Assembly: GCA_016223085.1 (NCBI GenBank)
Contig: JACRPS010000003.1
Coordinates: 1,050,274-1,114,273 of the forward strand
Direction: 5' to 3'
Origin: Chloroflexota bacterium
Lineage (GTDB): Bacteria; Chloroflexota; Anaerolineae; Aggregatilineales; Phototrophicaceae
DNA length: 64,000 nt
A program made the position numbers and the translations under genes. Below the pieces are notes generated by a model. It saw only the letters and a list, made by a program, of their open reading frames with translations, ran no database searches and had not been told where the DNA came from. Position 1 is the stretch's first letter; every line of letters begins with the position of its first letter. Shown here one piece after another: positions 46,018-54,538 of the stretch.

Positions 46018-47070
46018 ATGTCGAAGCTGAAATTTGCCATGTTCGGCACCGGCTTCTGGTCGTATTTCCAGCTTCCCGGCTGGAACGAAACCGGCGAAGT
46101 CGAATGTGTCGCGCTGTACAACCGTACCAAAGCAAAGGCGGAAAAGCTGGCCGCCCAGTTTGGCATCCCGCAGGATAAAGTCTACGACGACCCCGAAGCC
46201 CTGCTTGACGCCGAACGTGACAACCTCGACTTTGTGGACATCTGCACTGCCGTCGAACTGCATTACTCGCACACCAAAATGGCAGCGGAACGTGGCCTGC
46301 CGGTGGTCTGCCAGAAGCCGATGGCGACCTCACTGGCAGAAGCCGAGGCGCTGGTCAACGTGTGCAGGCAGCATAACGTGCCGCTGTACATCAACGAAAA
46401 CTGGCGCTGGCAGTACCCGATTCGGCAGTTTAAGCAGGCGCTGAATACCGGGCGCATCGGCAAAATCTTCCGCGCCCATATTGACTACCGCAACAGCTTC
46501 CCGGTGTTTGACAACCAGCCGTTTCTGAAAGAACTGGAACAGTTCATCCTGACCGACATCGGCAGCCACATTCTGGACACGGCGCGTTTCCTGTTCGGTG
46601 ATGCGACTTCGCTCTACGCCACCACCTACCGCGTCCACCCGGACATCAAGGGCGAGGACGTGGCAACGGTGATGATGACGATGGGCGACGGCGCGACGGT
46701 CGTCTGCGACATGAGCTACGCCAGCAAACGCGAGCATGACCGCTTCCCGGAAACCTATATCCAGGTGGAAGGCGACCGGGGTTTCCTTGAACTGGGGCCG
46801 GATTACTGGATTCGGGAGACAACCGATGCCGGCACGCTGGCGACGCGCCACAAACCGCCGCGTTACCCCTGGGCGGACCCGGCCTATGATCTGGCCCATT
46901 CCAGCATCGTGCCGGAACAGCTCAACATCGCCCGCGCGCTCAAGGGGCTTGAACCCGGCGAAACCAGCGGCGACGATAACCTGAAAACCGTGCGCCTCGT
47001 CTTCGGCGCGTATGAATCCGCCCGCACCGGCAGGGTGCTGGGTCAGGACGTGCTGCTGCCGGGGTGCTGA
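46018..47070 (+). CDS. apsD: D-apiose dehydrogenase (Gfo/Idh/MocA family)
   Basis: 350 residues; the ribosome site AAGGA overlaps the end of oiaC. NAD-binding opening KFAMFGTGFWSYFQLPGW, conserved Lys in VVCQKPMATS (about 102), INENWRWQYPIRQ, and the catalytic pair region LTDIGSHILDTARFLFGDA (His about 183, Asp about 187), then GEDVATVMMTMGDGATVVCDMSYAS. The general pattern and position match ApsD, which oxidises D-apiose to D-apionolactone, the first step of the pathway. Other Gfo/Idh sugar dehydrogenases share the fold, so the specificity rests on context. Confidence 0.77.
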   Translation: MSKLKFAMFGTGFWSYFQLPGWNETGEVECVALYNRTKAKAEKLAAQFGIPQDKVYDDPEALLDAERDNLDFVDICTAVELHYSHTKMAAERGLPVVCQKPMATSLAEAEALVNVCRQHNVPLYINENWRWQYPIRQFKQALNTGRIGKIFRAHIDYRNSFPVFDNQPFLKELEQFILTDIGSHILDTARFLFGDATSLYATTYRVHPDIKGEDVATVMMTMGDGATVVCDMSYASKREHDRFPETYIQVEGDRGFLELGPDYWIRETTDAGTLATRHKPPRYPWADPAYDLAHSSIVPEQLNIARALKGLEPGETSGDDNLKTVRLVFGAYESARTGRVLGQDVLLPGC

Positions 47071-47085
47071 ACGCACGTTATTTCA

Positions 47086-47111
47086 TAGGGACACGGCATG
47101 CCGTGTCCCTA
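47086..47111. repeat. TAGGG palindrome, left G changed
   Basis: TAGGGACACGGCA with exact complement; first base of the left arm is A instead of G. Between apsD and the URO-D-like gene. Confidence 0.93.
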
Positions 47112-47154
47112 CAACCAAAATGGTTTGTGGATAAATGACCTGCGAAAAGAGTTG

Positions 47155-48228
47155 ATGATGCTGCCTGTAAAAGTCAAACACGAAGCCAATTTTGACGAAC
47201 TGCACCGGGTGCTGCTGCGGCAGGGGGAAATCGGGCGCGTGCCGGTGATGGAAATGCTGGTGGACCGCGAGATCATCGCCGCGCTGATGAACACAAATGG
47301 CACGCCGACCAACATGATTGAAGAAGCGCGCTGGACGCGGATGCAGGTGGAGTTGTGGGTGAACCTGGGCGCGGATGCGATTTCGATGCGCCCGATCTAC
47401 AATCTGCCGTTTGGCCGCGAGAAAGCCGAGGACACCGCCGGCCTGAACCGGGGCAACCGCGAATGGGCGACAATGGAAGCCGGCCTCATCAAGTCGTGGG
47501 ATGATTTTGAACGCTATCCCTGGCCGGACCCCAAAACCTACGACTATTCGCAGATCGAACTGGCGGGCAAAATCATGCCGCCGGGGATGAAGGTGTTCGG
47601 TTACATCCGGGGCGTGCTGGAGCCGACCATGTGGATCATGAGCTACGAGGCGTTTGCCTTCGCGCTCTACGACGACCCGGCGCTGGTGAAGGCCGTGTGC
47701 GACAAGGTGGCGGAAATCCACGTGCCAATGGCGCAAACGCTGCTGGATATGCCCTGGGTCGGCGGCCTGTGGGGGTCAGACGATATGGGCTTCCGTACCG
47801 GCACACTGGCCTCACCCAAACACCTGCGCGAGATGTTCCTGCCGCATCATAAACGGCTGGCGCGGCTGGCGCACGACGCCGGCAAACTGTACCTGCTGCA
47901 CTCCTGCGGCAACCTCGAAACGATCATGGACGACCTGATCGAAGACGTGAAGATTGACGGCAAACATTCCTACGAGGACGCGATTATCCCGGTCGGTCAG
48001 TTCAAGAAAAAATACGGCGACCGCGTGGCTGTGCTGGGCGGCATTGACATTGACGTGCTGACGCGCCGGTCAGAGGACGAGGTGCGGGCCTACGTGCGTC
48101 ACGTGCTGGACGAGTGTATGCCCGGTGGCGGTTACGTGCTGGGGACGGGCAACAGCGTTGCCAATTACGTGCCGCCGCGCAACTTTTTGGCGATGATAGA
48201 CGAGGGCCACCGCTGGCAGCCGGCCTGA
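47155..48228 (+). CDS. URO-D-superfamily (MtaA-like) protein at the end of the apiose locus
   Basis: 357 residues from ATG 47155 (AAAGAG upstream; ATG 47158 equally possible). NFDELHRVLLRQGEIGRVPV opening, LHSCGNLETIMDDLIE at about 266 with the His-x-Cys-Gly zinc pattern, and CMPGGGYVLGTGNSVANYVPPRNF at the end. It is the third member of this superfamily in the window. Function in sugar breakdown unknown; corrinoid-dependent methyl transfer from O-methylated plant sugars is a possible reading. Confidence 0.82.
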   Translation: MMLPVKVKHEANFDELHRVLLRQGEIGRVPVMEMLVDREIIAALMNTNGTPTNMIEEARWTRMQVELWVNLGADAISMRPIYNLPFGREKAEDTAGLNRGNREWATMEAGLIKSWDDFERYPWPDPKTYDYSQIELAGKIMPPGMKVFGYIRGVLEPTMWIMSYEAFAFALYDDPALVKAVCDKVAEIHVPMAQTLLDMPWVGGLWGSDDMGFRTGTLASPKHLREMFLPHHKRLARLAHDAGKLYLLHSCGNLETIMDDLIEDVKIDGKHSYEDAIIPVGQFKKKYGDRVAVLGGIDIDVLTRRSEDEVRAYVRHVLDECMPGGGYVLGTGNSVANYVPPRNFLAMIDEGHRWQPA

Positions 48229-48240
48229 CGCGGTTCAGGC
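48223..48240. terminator. hairpin containing both stop codons of convergent genes
   Basis: GCCTGA (48223-48228) and TCAGGC (48235-48240) pair perfectly. The left TGA ends the URO-D-like gene on the plus strand; the right TCA is the TGA of the LacI gene on the minus strand. Only 6 bases separate the genes. No T run follows, so termination is unproven. Confidence 0.6.
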
Positions 48241-49260
48241 GGACTGCCGTTCCACCAGCGGACAGTCAATCGTGTGGTGCAGCAGCGGGGGTGAGCCGTC
48301 CTTAGCCGACAGCAGGTATTCGACCGCCCACCGACCCATCTCGTAGTGGGGCAGTTGAACGGTTGTCAGCGGCGGCCACAGCCCCTGCGCGATGTCAAGC
48401 TGATTGTCGAACCCGATCACGGCCACGTCGTCGGGAATGCGCAGCCCCAGGTCGGAGAGCGCGCCGTAACAGCCCAGCGCCGTCCGGTCGTTGCCGCAGA
48501 AGATCGCGGTTGGCGGGTCGGGAAGCTGCATCAGTTCGTGGGCCAGCCGGTAGTTGGTCTGCGGCTGGCCGTTGGTGTAGCACAGCAACGTTTTATCAAA
48601 CGGGACGTCGTATTCCATCAGGGCGTTTTTATACCCCTGAAGCCGTCCGTTGGCGGCAGGCAGCGGCGGGGGCGTACCAAGTCCCGGGTCACCCAGGTTG
48701 ATGAAGCCAATGCGGCGGTGTCCCTTCGACAGCAGCCGTTTGGTGGCCGCATAGCCTCCCGCCACCTCGTCGGGCACAACCGAGGTGTAGCGGCCATCTG
48801 GCGCGAAACAGTTCGCCAGCACCACCGGCACCTGCGCCGTTTGCGGCGGCAGTTCCACCGGGCGGTGGTACATGGCTGCGTAGATGATGCCTTCCACCCG
48901 CCGTTCCAGCAGCGCCTCCAGCGAGGCTTCCGTCATTTCCCTGGCGTAGCCGGCGTTAACCACCAGCATGACCTTGCCCTGCTTCCACAGCGTTTCCTGC
49001 GCGCCGCGAATCATGTCCACTGCGTAAGGCGTGGTAATCACCTCGTCGGTCAGCAGGCCAAAGCCCACCAGATTGGAACTGTCGGTGCGCATGTGGCGGG
49101 CGCTGAAGTTGGGGCGGTAGCTCAGTTTTTCAATCACCTCGGTCACGCGCTGGCGCGTCTGCGCGTTCACCGCCGGGTGATTGTTCAATACGCGGGACAC
49201 CGTCCCCCGGCTGACCCCGGCAAGCTGCGCGATGTCTTCAATGGTGGGTTTTTGTGGCAT
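48235..49260 (-). CDS. LacI-family regulator of the fructan operon
   Basis: 341 residues. Helix-turn-helix TIEDIAQLAGVSRGTVSRVLNNHPAV at 5-30 and hinge YRPNFSARHMRT, then sensor domain (LVGFGLLTDEVITTPYAVDM, VEGIIYAAMYH, GHRRIGFINLGDPG, PTAIFCGNDRTALGCYGAL, DDVAVIGFDNQLDIAQGLWPPLTTVQ). Divergent from the GH32 gene; two related operator-like sites lie near the GH32 promoter. Confidence 0.92.
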   Translation of the reverse strand: MPQKPTIEDIAQLAGVSRGTVSRVLNNHPAVNAQTRQRVTEVIEKLSYRPNFSARHMRTDSSNLVGFGLLTDEVITTPYAVDMIRGAQETLWKQGKVMLVVNAGYAREMTEASLEALLERRVEGIIYAAMYHRPVELPPQTAQVPVVLANCFAPDGRYTSVVPDEVAGGYAATKRLLSKGHRRIGFINLGDPGLGTPPPLPAANGRLQGYKNALMEYDVPFDKTLLCYTNGQPQTNYRLAHELMQLPDPPTAIFCGNDRTALGCYGALSDLGLRIPDDVAVIGFDNQLDIAQGLWPPLTTVQLPHYEMGRWAVEYLLSAKDGSPPLLHHTIDCPLVERQSA

Positions 49261-49483
49261 GGCACTGACCCCCTCCGGTCAACCTCAGGATTGCTCCGCG
49301 CCTCACTCCGAAATCTCATTTAACCACATTCCAGCAACCGCTGGAAGTGCCACTTTTATCGTTAGCCGCCGGATTACTCTGCTGGCGTAATGGCCCGCGC
49401 TTTGCTCTGTTTCGGCTGATTGGGGTCAGGTACAACCGACGTCTTTTAGTCCTGTTCCAATCGAGCACAGGCAGGCGAACTAC

Positions 49484-49566
49484 TTGCGCAGCATCACAAA
49501 CAATGTTATAGTATGGCAGGTTATGGGATCGTTCACAATGGCACAAACCGTAATTGGGAACGATTT
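49484..49566 (+). promoter_or_regulatory. GH32 promoter with two LacI-type sites
   Basis: TTGCGC (49484-49489), 17 bases, TATAGT (49507-49512). Downstream are TGGGATCGTTCACA (49524-49537) and TTGGGAACGATTTAA (about 49552-49566), sharing TGGGA(T/A)CG(T/A)T, with centres 31 bases apart, about three helical turns. The rest of the 342-base gap (49261-49480) shows only a short hairpin CCAGC/GCTGG at 49331-49344. Confidence 0.6.
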
Positions 49567-49602
49567 AATCGTTATATTATTTGTTGCTGAACTGAAAAAA
49601 AC

Positions 49603-51027
49603 ATGCTCCCAAAAGAACCTGCACTGACAACGCGGCAGCGCCTGGCCGGCGACCGGCACCGCCCCCGCTATCACTTCCAGCCGCCGTCGAACTGGATGAA
49701 CGACCCCAACGGTCTGATTCAGTGGAACGGCCAGTATCATCTGTTTTACCAGCATAACCCCAACGGCCCGCTGTGGGCGGACATGCACTGGGGCCACGCC
49801 GTCAGCGACGATTTGCTCCACTGGACGGATTTGCCGGTTGCGCTGGCGCCGACGCCGGGCGGCCCGGATGAAGCCGGCGTTTTCTCCGGCTGCGCCGTAA
49901 ATAACAACGGCGTGCCAACGCTGATTTACACCGGCACGCGCGGTGAACACAACGAGATACAAACGCAGTGTATCGCCAGCAGCGACGATGCCCTGCTGAC
50001 CTGGCGCAAGTATCCCGGCAACCCGGTGCTTGACCGCATGCCGGACGAAGCAGGGCAGACGCGCGATTTCCGCGACCCATTTGTCTGGCAGGACGGCGAC
50101 ACCTGGTACATGGCACTTGGCTCGCGGATTCAGGATGTCGGCGGCGCGGTGTTCCTGTATCGTTCGCCCGATCTCATTCACTGGGAATACCTGAATCCCC
50201 TGCTCGTCGGCGACATCCACCGTCACGGCGTCACCTGGGAATGCCCGAACTTTTTTAAGCTGGGCGACCAGTGGGTGCTGATTATCTCGTCGCACATGGG
50301 GAACTACACCGCCAGCGTGCTGTACTTCGCGGGCAGCTACGAAAATCATCGCTTCACGCCGAGGTGTGAAGGCGTGCTGGATTACGGCACGCTGTACGCG
50401 CCGCTGACGCTGCTGGATGACCGCGAACGCCGCATCCTGTTTGGCTGGCTGCGGGAAGACCGCCCGGCAGAGGCGCAGAAAGCGGCGGGCTGGTCCGGCG
50501 TGCAGTCCATCCCGCGCGTGCTGTCGCTGGACGCGCACAACCGCCTGAACACCGCCCCGATCCCCGAACTCGCCACCCTGCGCGGCAGGCATTACCACTA
50601 TGGCCCGCAGGACGGGGCGGCGCTGGCTGTCAGCGGCCTGGCGCTGGATATAGTCGCGGCGTTTGAGACTACAGCCGCCGGACTCTGCGGCATCAGCGTG
50701 GCCTGCTCTGGCGACGGCAGAAAACGAACGGACATCGTTTACGACGTTGCCACCCAGCGTCTGGCCGTGCGGAAAATAACCCCCGAACTGTTTGACATCA
50801 CCACCACGCAGGCGCGTGATGTCCCGCACCCGTTGGCGGCGGGCGAACCGCTGCAACTGCGGATACTGCTGGATGGCTCGGTGGTCGAGATCATCGCCAA
50901 TGGCCGCACCAGCCTGACCAGCCGGATTTACCCGTTACCGACGGACGGCGACCACGTGCAGGTGATCGGCGCGCCGGCGTTGCAGTCCCTTGATATCTGG
51001 GAAATGTCGTCCATCTGGCACCTGTAG
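49603..51027 (+). CDS. GH32 fructan/sucrose hydrolase, intracellular
   Basis: 474 residues without signal peptide. Five-bladed GH32 propeller: WMNDPNGL (nucleophile Asp, about 30), DFRDPFVW (about 148) and VTWECPNFF (acid Glu, about 212), then a C-terminal beta-sandwich (about 340-474). Expected to hydrolyse imported sucrose or small fructans to fructose. First gene of the fructan operon; the ribosome site is weak. Ends with TAG. Confidence 0.93.
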   Translation: MLPKEPALTTRQRLAGDRHRPRYHFQPPSNWMNDPNGLIQWNGQYHLFYQHNPNGPLWADMHWGHAVSDDLLHWTDLPVALAPTPGGPDEAGVFSGCAVNNNGVPTLIYTGTRGEHNEIQTQCIASSDDALLTWRKYPGNPVLDRMPDEAGQTRDFRDPFVWQDGDTWYMALGSRIQDVGGAVFLYRSPDLIHWEYLNPLLVGDIHRHGVTWECPNFFKLGDQWVLIISSHMGNYTASVLYFAGSYENHRFTPRCEGVLDYGTLYAPLTLLDDRERRILFGWLREDRPAEAQKAAGWSGVQSIPRVLSLDAHNRLNTAPIPELATLRGRHYHYGPQDGAALAVSGLALDIVAAFETTAAGLCGISVACSGDGRKRTDIVYDVATQRLAVRKITPELFDITTTQARDVPHPLAAGEPLQLRILLDGSVVEIIANGRTSLTSRIYPLPTDGDHVQVIGAPALQSLDIWEMSSIWHL

Positions 51028-51117
51028 CCAGCGTGCAACCATAAAGGAGGGGAAAGCGAACGATCCAGACCATGTCTGACTGACGAGGGTTCATTGATTA
51101 TTATGGAGGAATAAACG

Positions 51118-52515
51118 ATGTCCGGAAAAATGAGCCGTCGTGAGCTGTTGAAGCTCACCGCCTTCAGCGCCGCTGCCGTGAGCGCGAACCTCGTGCCGTC
51201 CATCTCGATCTTCGCGCGTCCTGCCTCGCAGGATGCGACGGTTGTGCTGCGCTTCCAGGAAAATGAAACGGAATACGCCAAGGTGGTTGAGGCGTTTAAG
51301 GAAAAATTCCCCAACGTCAATATTGAATACGTGAACGTGACCGGCCTCGACCACGCCGAGGTCGCCACCAAGATTCTGGCGCAGTTGGCCGCCGGGCAGC
51401 CGGTGGACATCGGTTATGCCGCGACGGAAGCGACGCAGTTGTATGCCGGCGAGGGACTGGCACTGCCGCTGACCCAGCGCGTGCTGGACTCGAAGGAAGA
51501 ACTCGCTGAGTACTTCTCCGACGTCAGCCCGGTGCTGACCGAAACCATGATGTACGAGGGCGACCTGTACCAGCTCCCGCGTGACTTCAACGCCGCCAAT
51601 ATGTACTTCAACACGGCGCTGCTGCAGGAAGCCGGGCTGGAAGTGCCGGGCGAAGAGTGGACCAGGGACGACTTCCTGGAATATGCCAAGGCCATGACCG
51701 GCATTGGCGGCGGCGATTCCTTCGGCTATGGCTGGACAAACCGCCTGTGGGGGAGTTGGACACCCTGGTTCTTCGTCAACGACACCAACCTGCTGATGGA
51801 GGAGCGCGCGCCGGGCGGCGAGTGGATGTGGGAAACCTTCTACGCCGATGACCCCAACGCCGAGGGTCGCGGCGGCGGCTGGCGCTGGCCGGCCCCGCAG
51901 GCCAATAACCCCAAGATGGTGGAGGCGCTGGAATTTGTTGTGTCGCTCACCAGAGACGGCATCACCCCCGAAGCGGCGCTCGGCACGGGCGAAACGCTCC
52001 AGGGTTTCTTCACCAGCGGCAAACTGGGCATGACCCCGGCAGGCGGCTTCTGGTCGGGCGGCCTCATCAACGCCGGCATGAAACCGGGCGACTTCGACGT
52101 GCAGTTCTGGCCGAAGTGGGCGTCGCAGCGGCATCAACTGGGCGTGGGCGCGGCCTGGATTCTGAACGGGACGGCCTATGAAAACGAAGCCTGGGAATTT
52201 GTCAAATTCTCGACGGCCAGGGAAATCATGGAACTGGTTGGCTTCTTCGGCGAGCTGACCCGCACGACGCCGGTGCGCCGTTCGATGAATAACGAACAGC
52301 GGTATTCGAAGTCCGGCCCGCCGAACTGGCACGTGTTCTACGACACGCTGGACAAGCGGTCGGATACCGGCCCGATTCCCGCGCCCGTGTTCTCGGTTGA
52401 ACTGACGAACATCTACACCCGCTATACCGCGCTGGCGACCAGCCTTGAGCAGACGCCGCAGCAGGCGCTGGACGGGATGCAGGCGGAACTTGAGGCGCTC
52501 TACGCGCGCCAGTAG
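51118..52515 (+). CDS. extracellular sugar-binding protein with Tat-type signal
   Basis: 465 residues; GGAGG 8 bases before the ATG. Opening SGKMSRRELLKLTAFSAAAVSA has the twin-arginine SRRELLK motif, suggesting folded export. Family 1 binding fold: VVLRFQENETEYAKVVEAFKE, QPVDIGYAATEATQLYAGEG, LPRDFNAANMYFNTALLQEAG, GETLQGFFTSGKLGMTPAGG. Supplies the permeases at 52669 and 53642. The flanking GH32 genes suggest fructo-oligosaccharide or sucrose as ligand. Ends with TAG. Confidence 0.92.
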   Translation: MSGKMSRRELLKLTAFSAAAVSANLVPSISIFARPASQDATVVLRFQENETEYAKVVEAFKEKFPNVNIEYVNVTGLDHAEVATKILAQLAAGQPVDIGYAATEATQLYAGEGLALPLTQRVLDSKEELAEYFSDVSPVLTETMMYEGDLYQLPRDFNAANMYFNTALLQEAGLEVPGEEWTRDDFLEYAKAMTGIGGGDSFGYGWTNRLWGSWTPWFFVNDTNLLMEERAPGGEWMWETFYADDPNAEGRGGGWRWPAPQANNPKMVEALEFVVSLTRDGITPEAALGTGETLQGFFTSGKLGMTPAGGFWSGGLINAGMKPGDFDVQFWPKWASQRHQLGVGAAWILNGTAYENEAWEFVKFSTAREIMELVGFFGELTRTTPVRRSMNNEQRYSKSGPPNWHVFYDTLDKRSDTGPIPAPVFSVELTNIYTRYTALATSLEQTPQQALDGMQAELEALYARQ

Positions 52516-52563
52516 TCTGACGGGCAGCCGGTTCAGGCTGCAAGGTTCCATCCGATAAAAGCC

Positions 52564-52592
52564 GTAGGGACGAGGACATGCCTCGTCCCTAC
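52564..52592. repeat. GTAGGG palindrome with one extra central base
   Basis: GTAGGGACGAGG...CCTCGTCCCTAC around ACATG; between the binding-protein and first permease genes of the fructan operon. Confidence 0.93.
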
Positions 52593-52655
52593 CAAACTGT
52601 TTAAGGCCAGACTATCGGTTGAAGGCGGGGCAGTTCCCGGCCCCCGCCAGAGTGC

Positions 52656-52666
52656 AGGAGGTGATC
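52656..52666 (+). promoter_or_regulatory. extended Shine-Dalgarno sequence
   Basis: AGGAGGTGATC is complementary over 11 bases to the conserved 3' end of bacterial 16S rRNA, with 7 bases between AGGAGG and the ATG at 52669. Most other genes here have only 4-6 matching bases. Confidence 0.8.
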
Positions 52667-52668
52667 GC

Positions 52669-53628
52669 ATGGGCAGTCAGGTAATGCATCTTTCCTCACC
52701 TCGGCGACGGAATCCGGTCAGCCGGTGGCTGGCCGCCGATACCCTGCAGGGCATTCAGCGGCAGCGCGCCCTGCTGGGTTATCTTTTTCTGGCGCCGACC
52801 ATCATCGGTCTGCTGCTCTTTATCGTTGGCCCCATGCTAGGTTCGTTAGCCCTCAGTTTTTACAAATGGAACGTGTTTCGCCCGCCAGAGTTCATCGGCT
52901 TTGCAAACTTCGAACGGCTGTTTGCCGACCCACGGGTGTTCACCGGCTTCAAAAACACCTTTATTCTGGTGGTGATGACCGTCACCATCCTTGAGGTGGT
53001 CGCGTTTTTGCTGGCGCTGCTGGTGAACCGGCTGGCAAGCCGCACGCTGTCCACCTTTTTCCGCACCGCCTATTTCCTGCCGGTGCTGCTGTCCGGGGCA
53101 TCGGTTGCCGTAACGCTGGGCTACATGTTCCACAAGGATTTTGGCGTCATCAATTATTATCTGGGCTTTCTGGGTATCGAAAAAATCCCCTGGCTGAACT
53201 CCAGCGATTGGGTGTTAATCGCGGTGTCGTTAACAACCGTGTGGCGTAACCTCGGTTTCACCTTCATCATTTACCTGGGCGGCATCAGCAGCCTGCCCAC
53301 CGAAGTGCTGGAAGCGGCGGAAGTGGATGGCGCGCAGGGCTGGCGCAAGATCACCAAAATCGTGCTGCCCCTGCTCAGCCCGACGATTCTGTTTGCCACC
53401 GTGACCGACATCATCAAGATGCTTCAGTTCTTCGATGAACCGTTCATCATGACCCGTGGCGGCCCCGGCGATGCCAGCCGCACCGCCGTCATGCTGCTGT
53501 ACGAAAGTGGCTTCGGCAATCTGGAGTTCGGCTATGGTTCGGCGATTGCGCTGGTGCTGTTTATCGTCATTCTGGCGGTAACCGCCTTCCAGTTCGTGAT
53601 GAGCCGGCGCTGGGTCTTCTATCGCTAG
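52669..53628 (+). CDS. carbohydrate ABC importer permease (MalF type), fructan operon
   Basis: 319 residues, six or so membrane segments: LLGYLFLAPTIIGLLLFIVGP, ILEVVAFLLALLVNRLAS, and EAA loop EVLEAAEVDGAQGWRKITKIVLPLLSPTI at about 212-240. Pairs with the next gene 13 bases later. Uses TAG. Confidence 0.93.
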   Translation: MGSQVMHLSSPRRRNPVSRWLAADTLQGIQRQRALLGYLFLAPTIIGLLLFIVGPMLGSLALSFYKWNVFRPPEFIGFANFERLFADPRVFTGFKNTFILVVMTVTILEVVAFLLALLVNRLASRTLSTFFRTAYFLPVLLSGASVAVTLGYMFHKDFGVINYYLGFLGIEKIPWLNSSDWVLIAVSLTTVWRNLGFTFIIYLGGISSLPTEVLEAAEVDGAQGWRKITKIVLPLLSPTILFATVTDIIKMLQFFDEPFIMTRGGPGDASRTAVMLLYESGFGNLEFGYGSAIALVLFIVILAVTAFQFVMSRRWVFYR

Positions 53629-53641
53629 AGGGGAAAGACGT

Positions 53642-54538
53642 ATGGCTACTTTGAATCAAACCACCGCCGTAGGCCGGGTGCAGGCTTCTTCCAGCTACCG
53701 GATGGACTGGTTCCGGCACAACCTGGGCCGCTGGGTATCCATGACCTTTCTGGTTGTGATGGCAATCCTGACCCTGATGCCGTTCATCTGGGTTGTGTCC
53801 ACCTCGCTGCGAACCCCGGCGCAATCGTTCACACTGCCGCCGAAGTGGATTCCGACCGATATGGATTTCAGCAACTATAGCCAGGTCTTTGAACGTATCC
53901 CCTTCTGGAATCAGATCGCCAACAGCTTCATTGTTACGCTGTCGGTAGTCGCGGGGCAGTTGATTACGGCATCGCTGGCGGGTTACGCCTTCGCCCGGCT
54001 GCGATTTCGCGGGCGCAACGTGCTGTTCTGGATTGTACTGGCGACGATGATGATCCCCGGACAGGCGACCATCATCCCGTTGTTTATCATGGTCTCGCGC
54101 TTCTTCCAGATCAACGATACGCTGTACGCGCTGATCGTCCCCAGCCTGGCGACCGCGTTTGGCACGTTCCTGCTGCGGCAGTATTTTATGAGCATCCCGG
54201 ATGACTTCGAGGAAGCGGCGCTGGTGGAAGGCGCCAACCAGTGGCAGATTTTCCGTCAGATTTACCTGCCGCTGGCCTCACCGGGGCTGGCAATCCTGGC
54301 CGTGCTGACCTTCAACGCCAAGTGGAATGATTACTTCACGCCGCTGATCTTCATGAATACCAAAGAACGCTTCCCGATCACGCTCGGTATTGTTGATCTG
54401 CAAGGCTACATGGCGACCGGCAGCATTTCGGTAGTGCTGGCGGGCATCGTCCTGTCCACCCTCCCGGTCATTGTGATCTACATCTTCGGCCAGCGGTATT
54501 TAGTTGAAGGGCTGATGATGGGCGGGGTGAAAGGCTGA
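53642..54538 (+). CDS. carbohydrate ABC importer permease (MalG type), fructan operon
   Basis: 298 residues; AGGGGA before the ATG. EAA loop DDFEEAALVEGANQWQIFRQIYLPLASPGL at about 183-212, and IYIFGQRYLVEGLMMGGVKG as the standard MalG-type end. Its TGA overlaps the next ATG by one base (TGATG), so the chaperonin-like gene is translated with it. No ATPase gene is present in this operon. Confidence 0.93.
   Translation: MATLNQTTAVGRVQASSSYRMDWFRHNLGRWVSMTFLVVMAILTLMPFIWVVSTSLRTPAQSFTLPPKWIPTDMDFSNYSQVFERIPFWNQIANSFIVTLSVVAGQLITASLAGYAFARLRFRGRNVLFWIVLATMMIPGQATIIPLFIMVSRFFQINDTLYALIVPSLATAFGTFLLRQYFMSIPDDFEEAALVEGANQWQIFRQIYLPLASPGLAILAVLTFNAKWNDYFTPLIFMNTKERFPITLGIVDLQGYMATGSISVVLAGIVLSTLPVIVIYIFGQRYLVEGLMMGGVKG

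Noticed and set aside
51091-52551. 486-codon minus-strand frame opposite the sugar-binding gene
   Set aside because: Covers a gene with signal, ribosome site and family motifs on the other strand.
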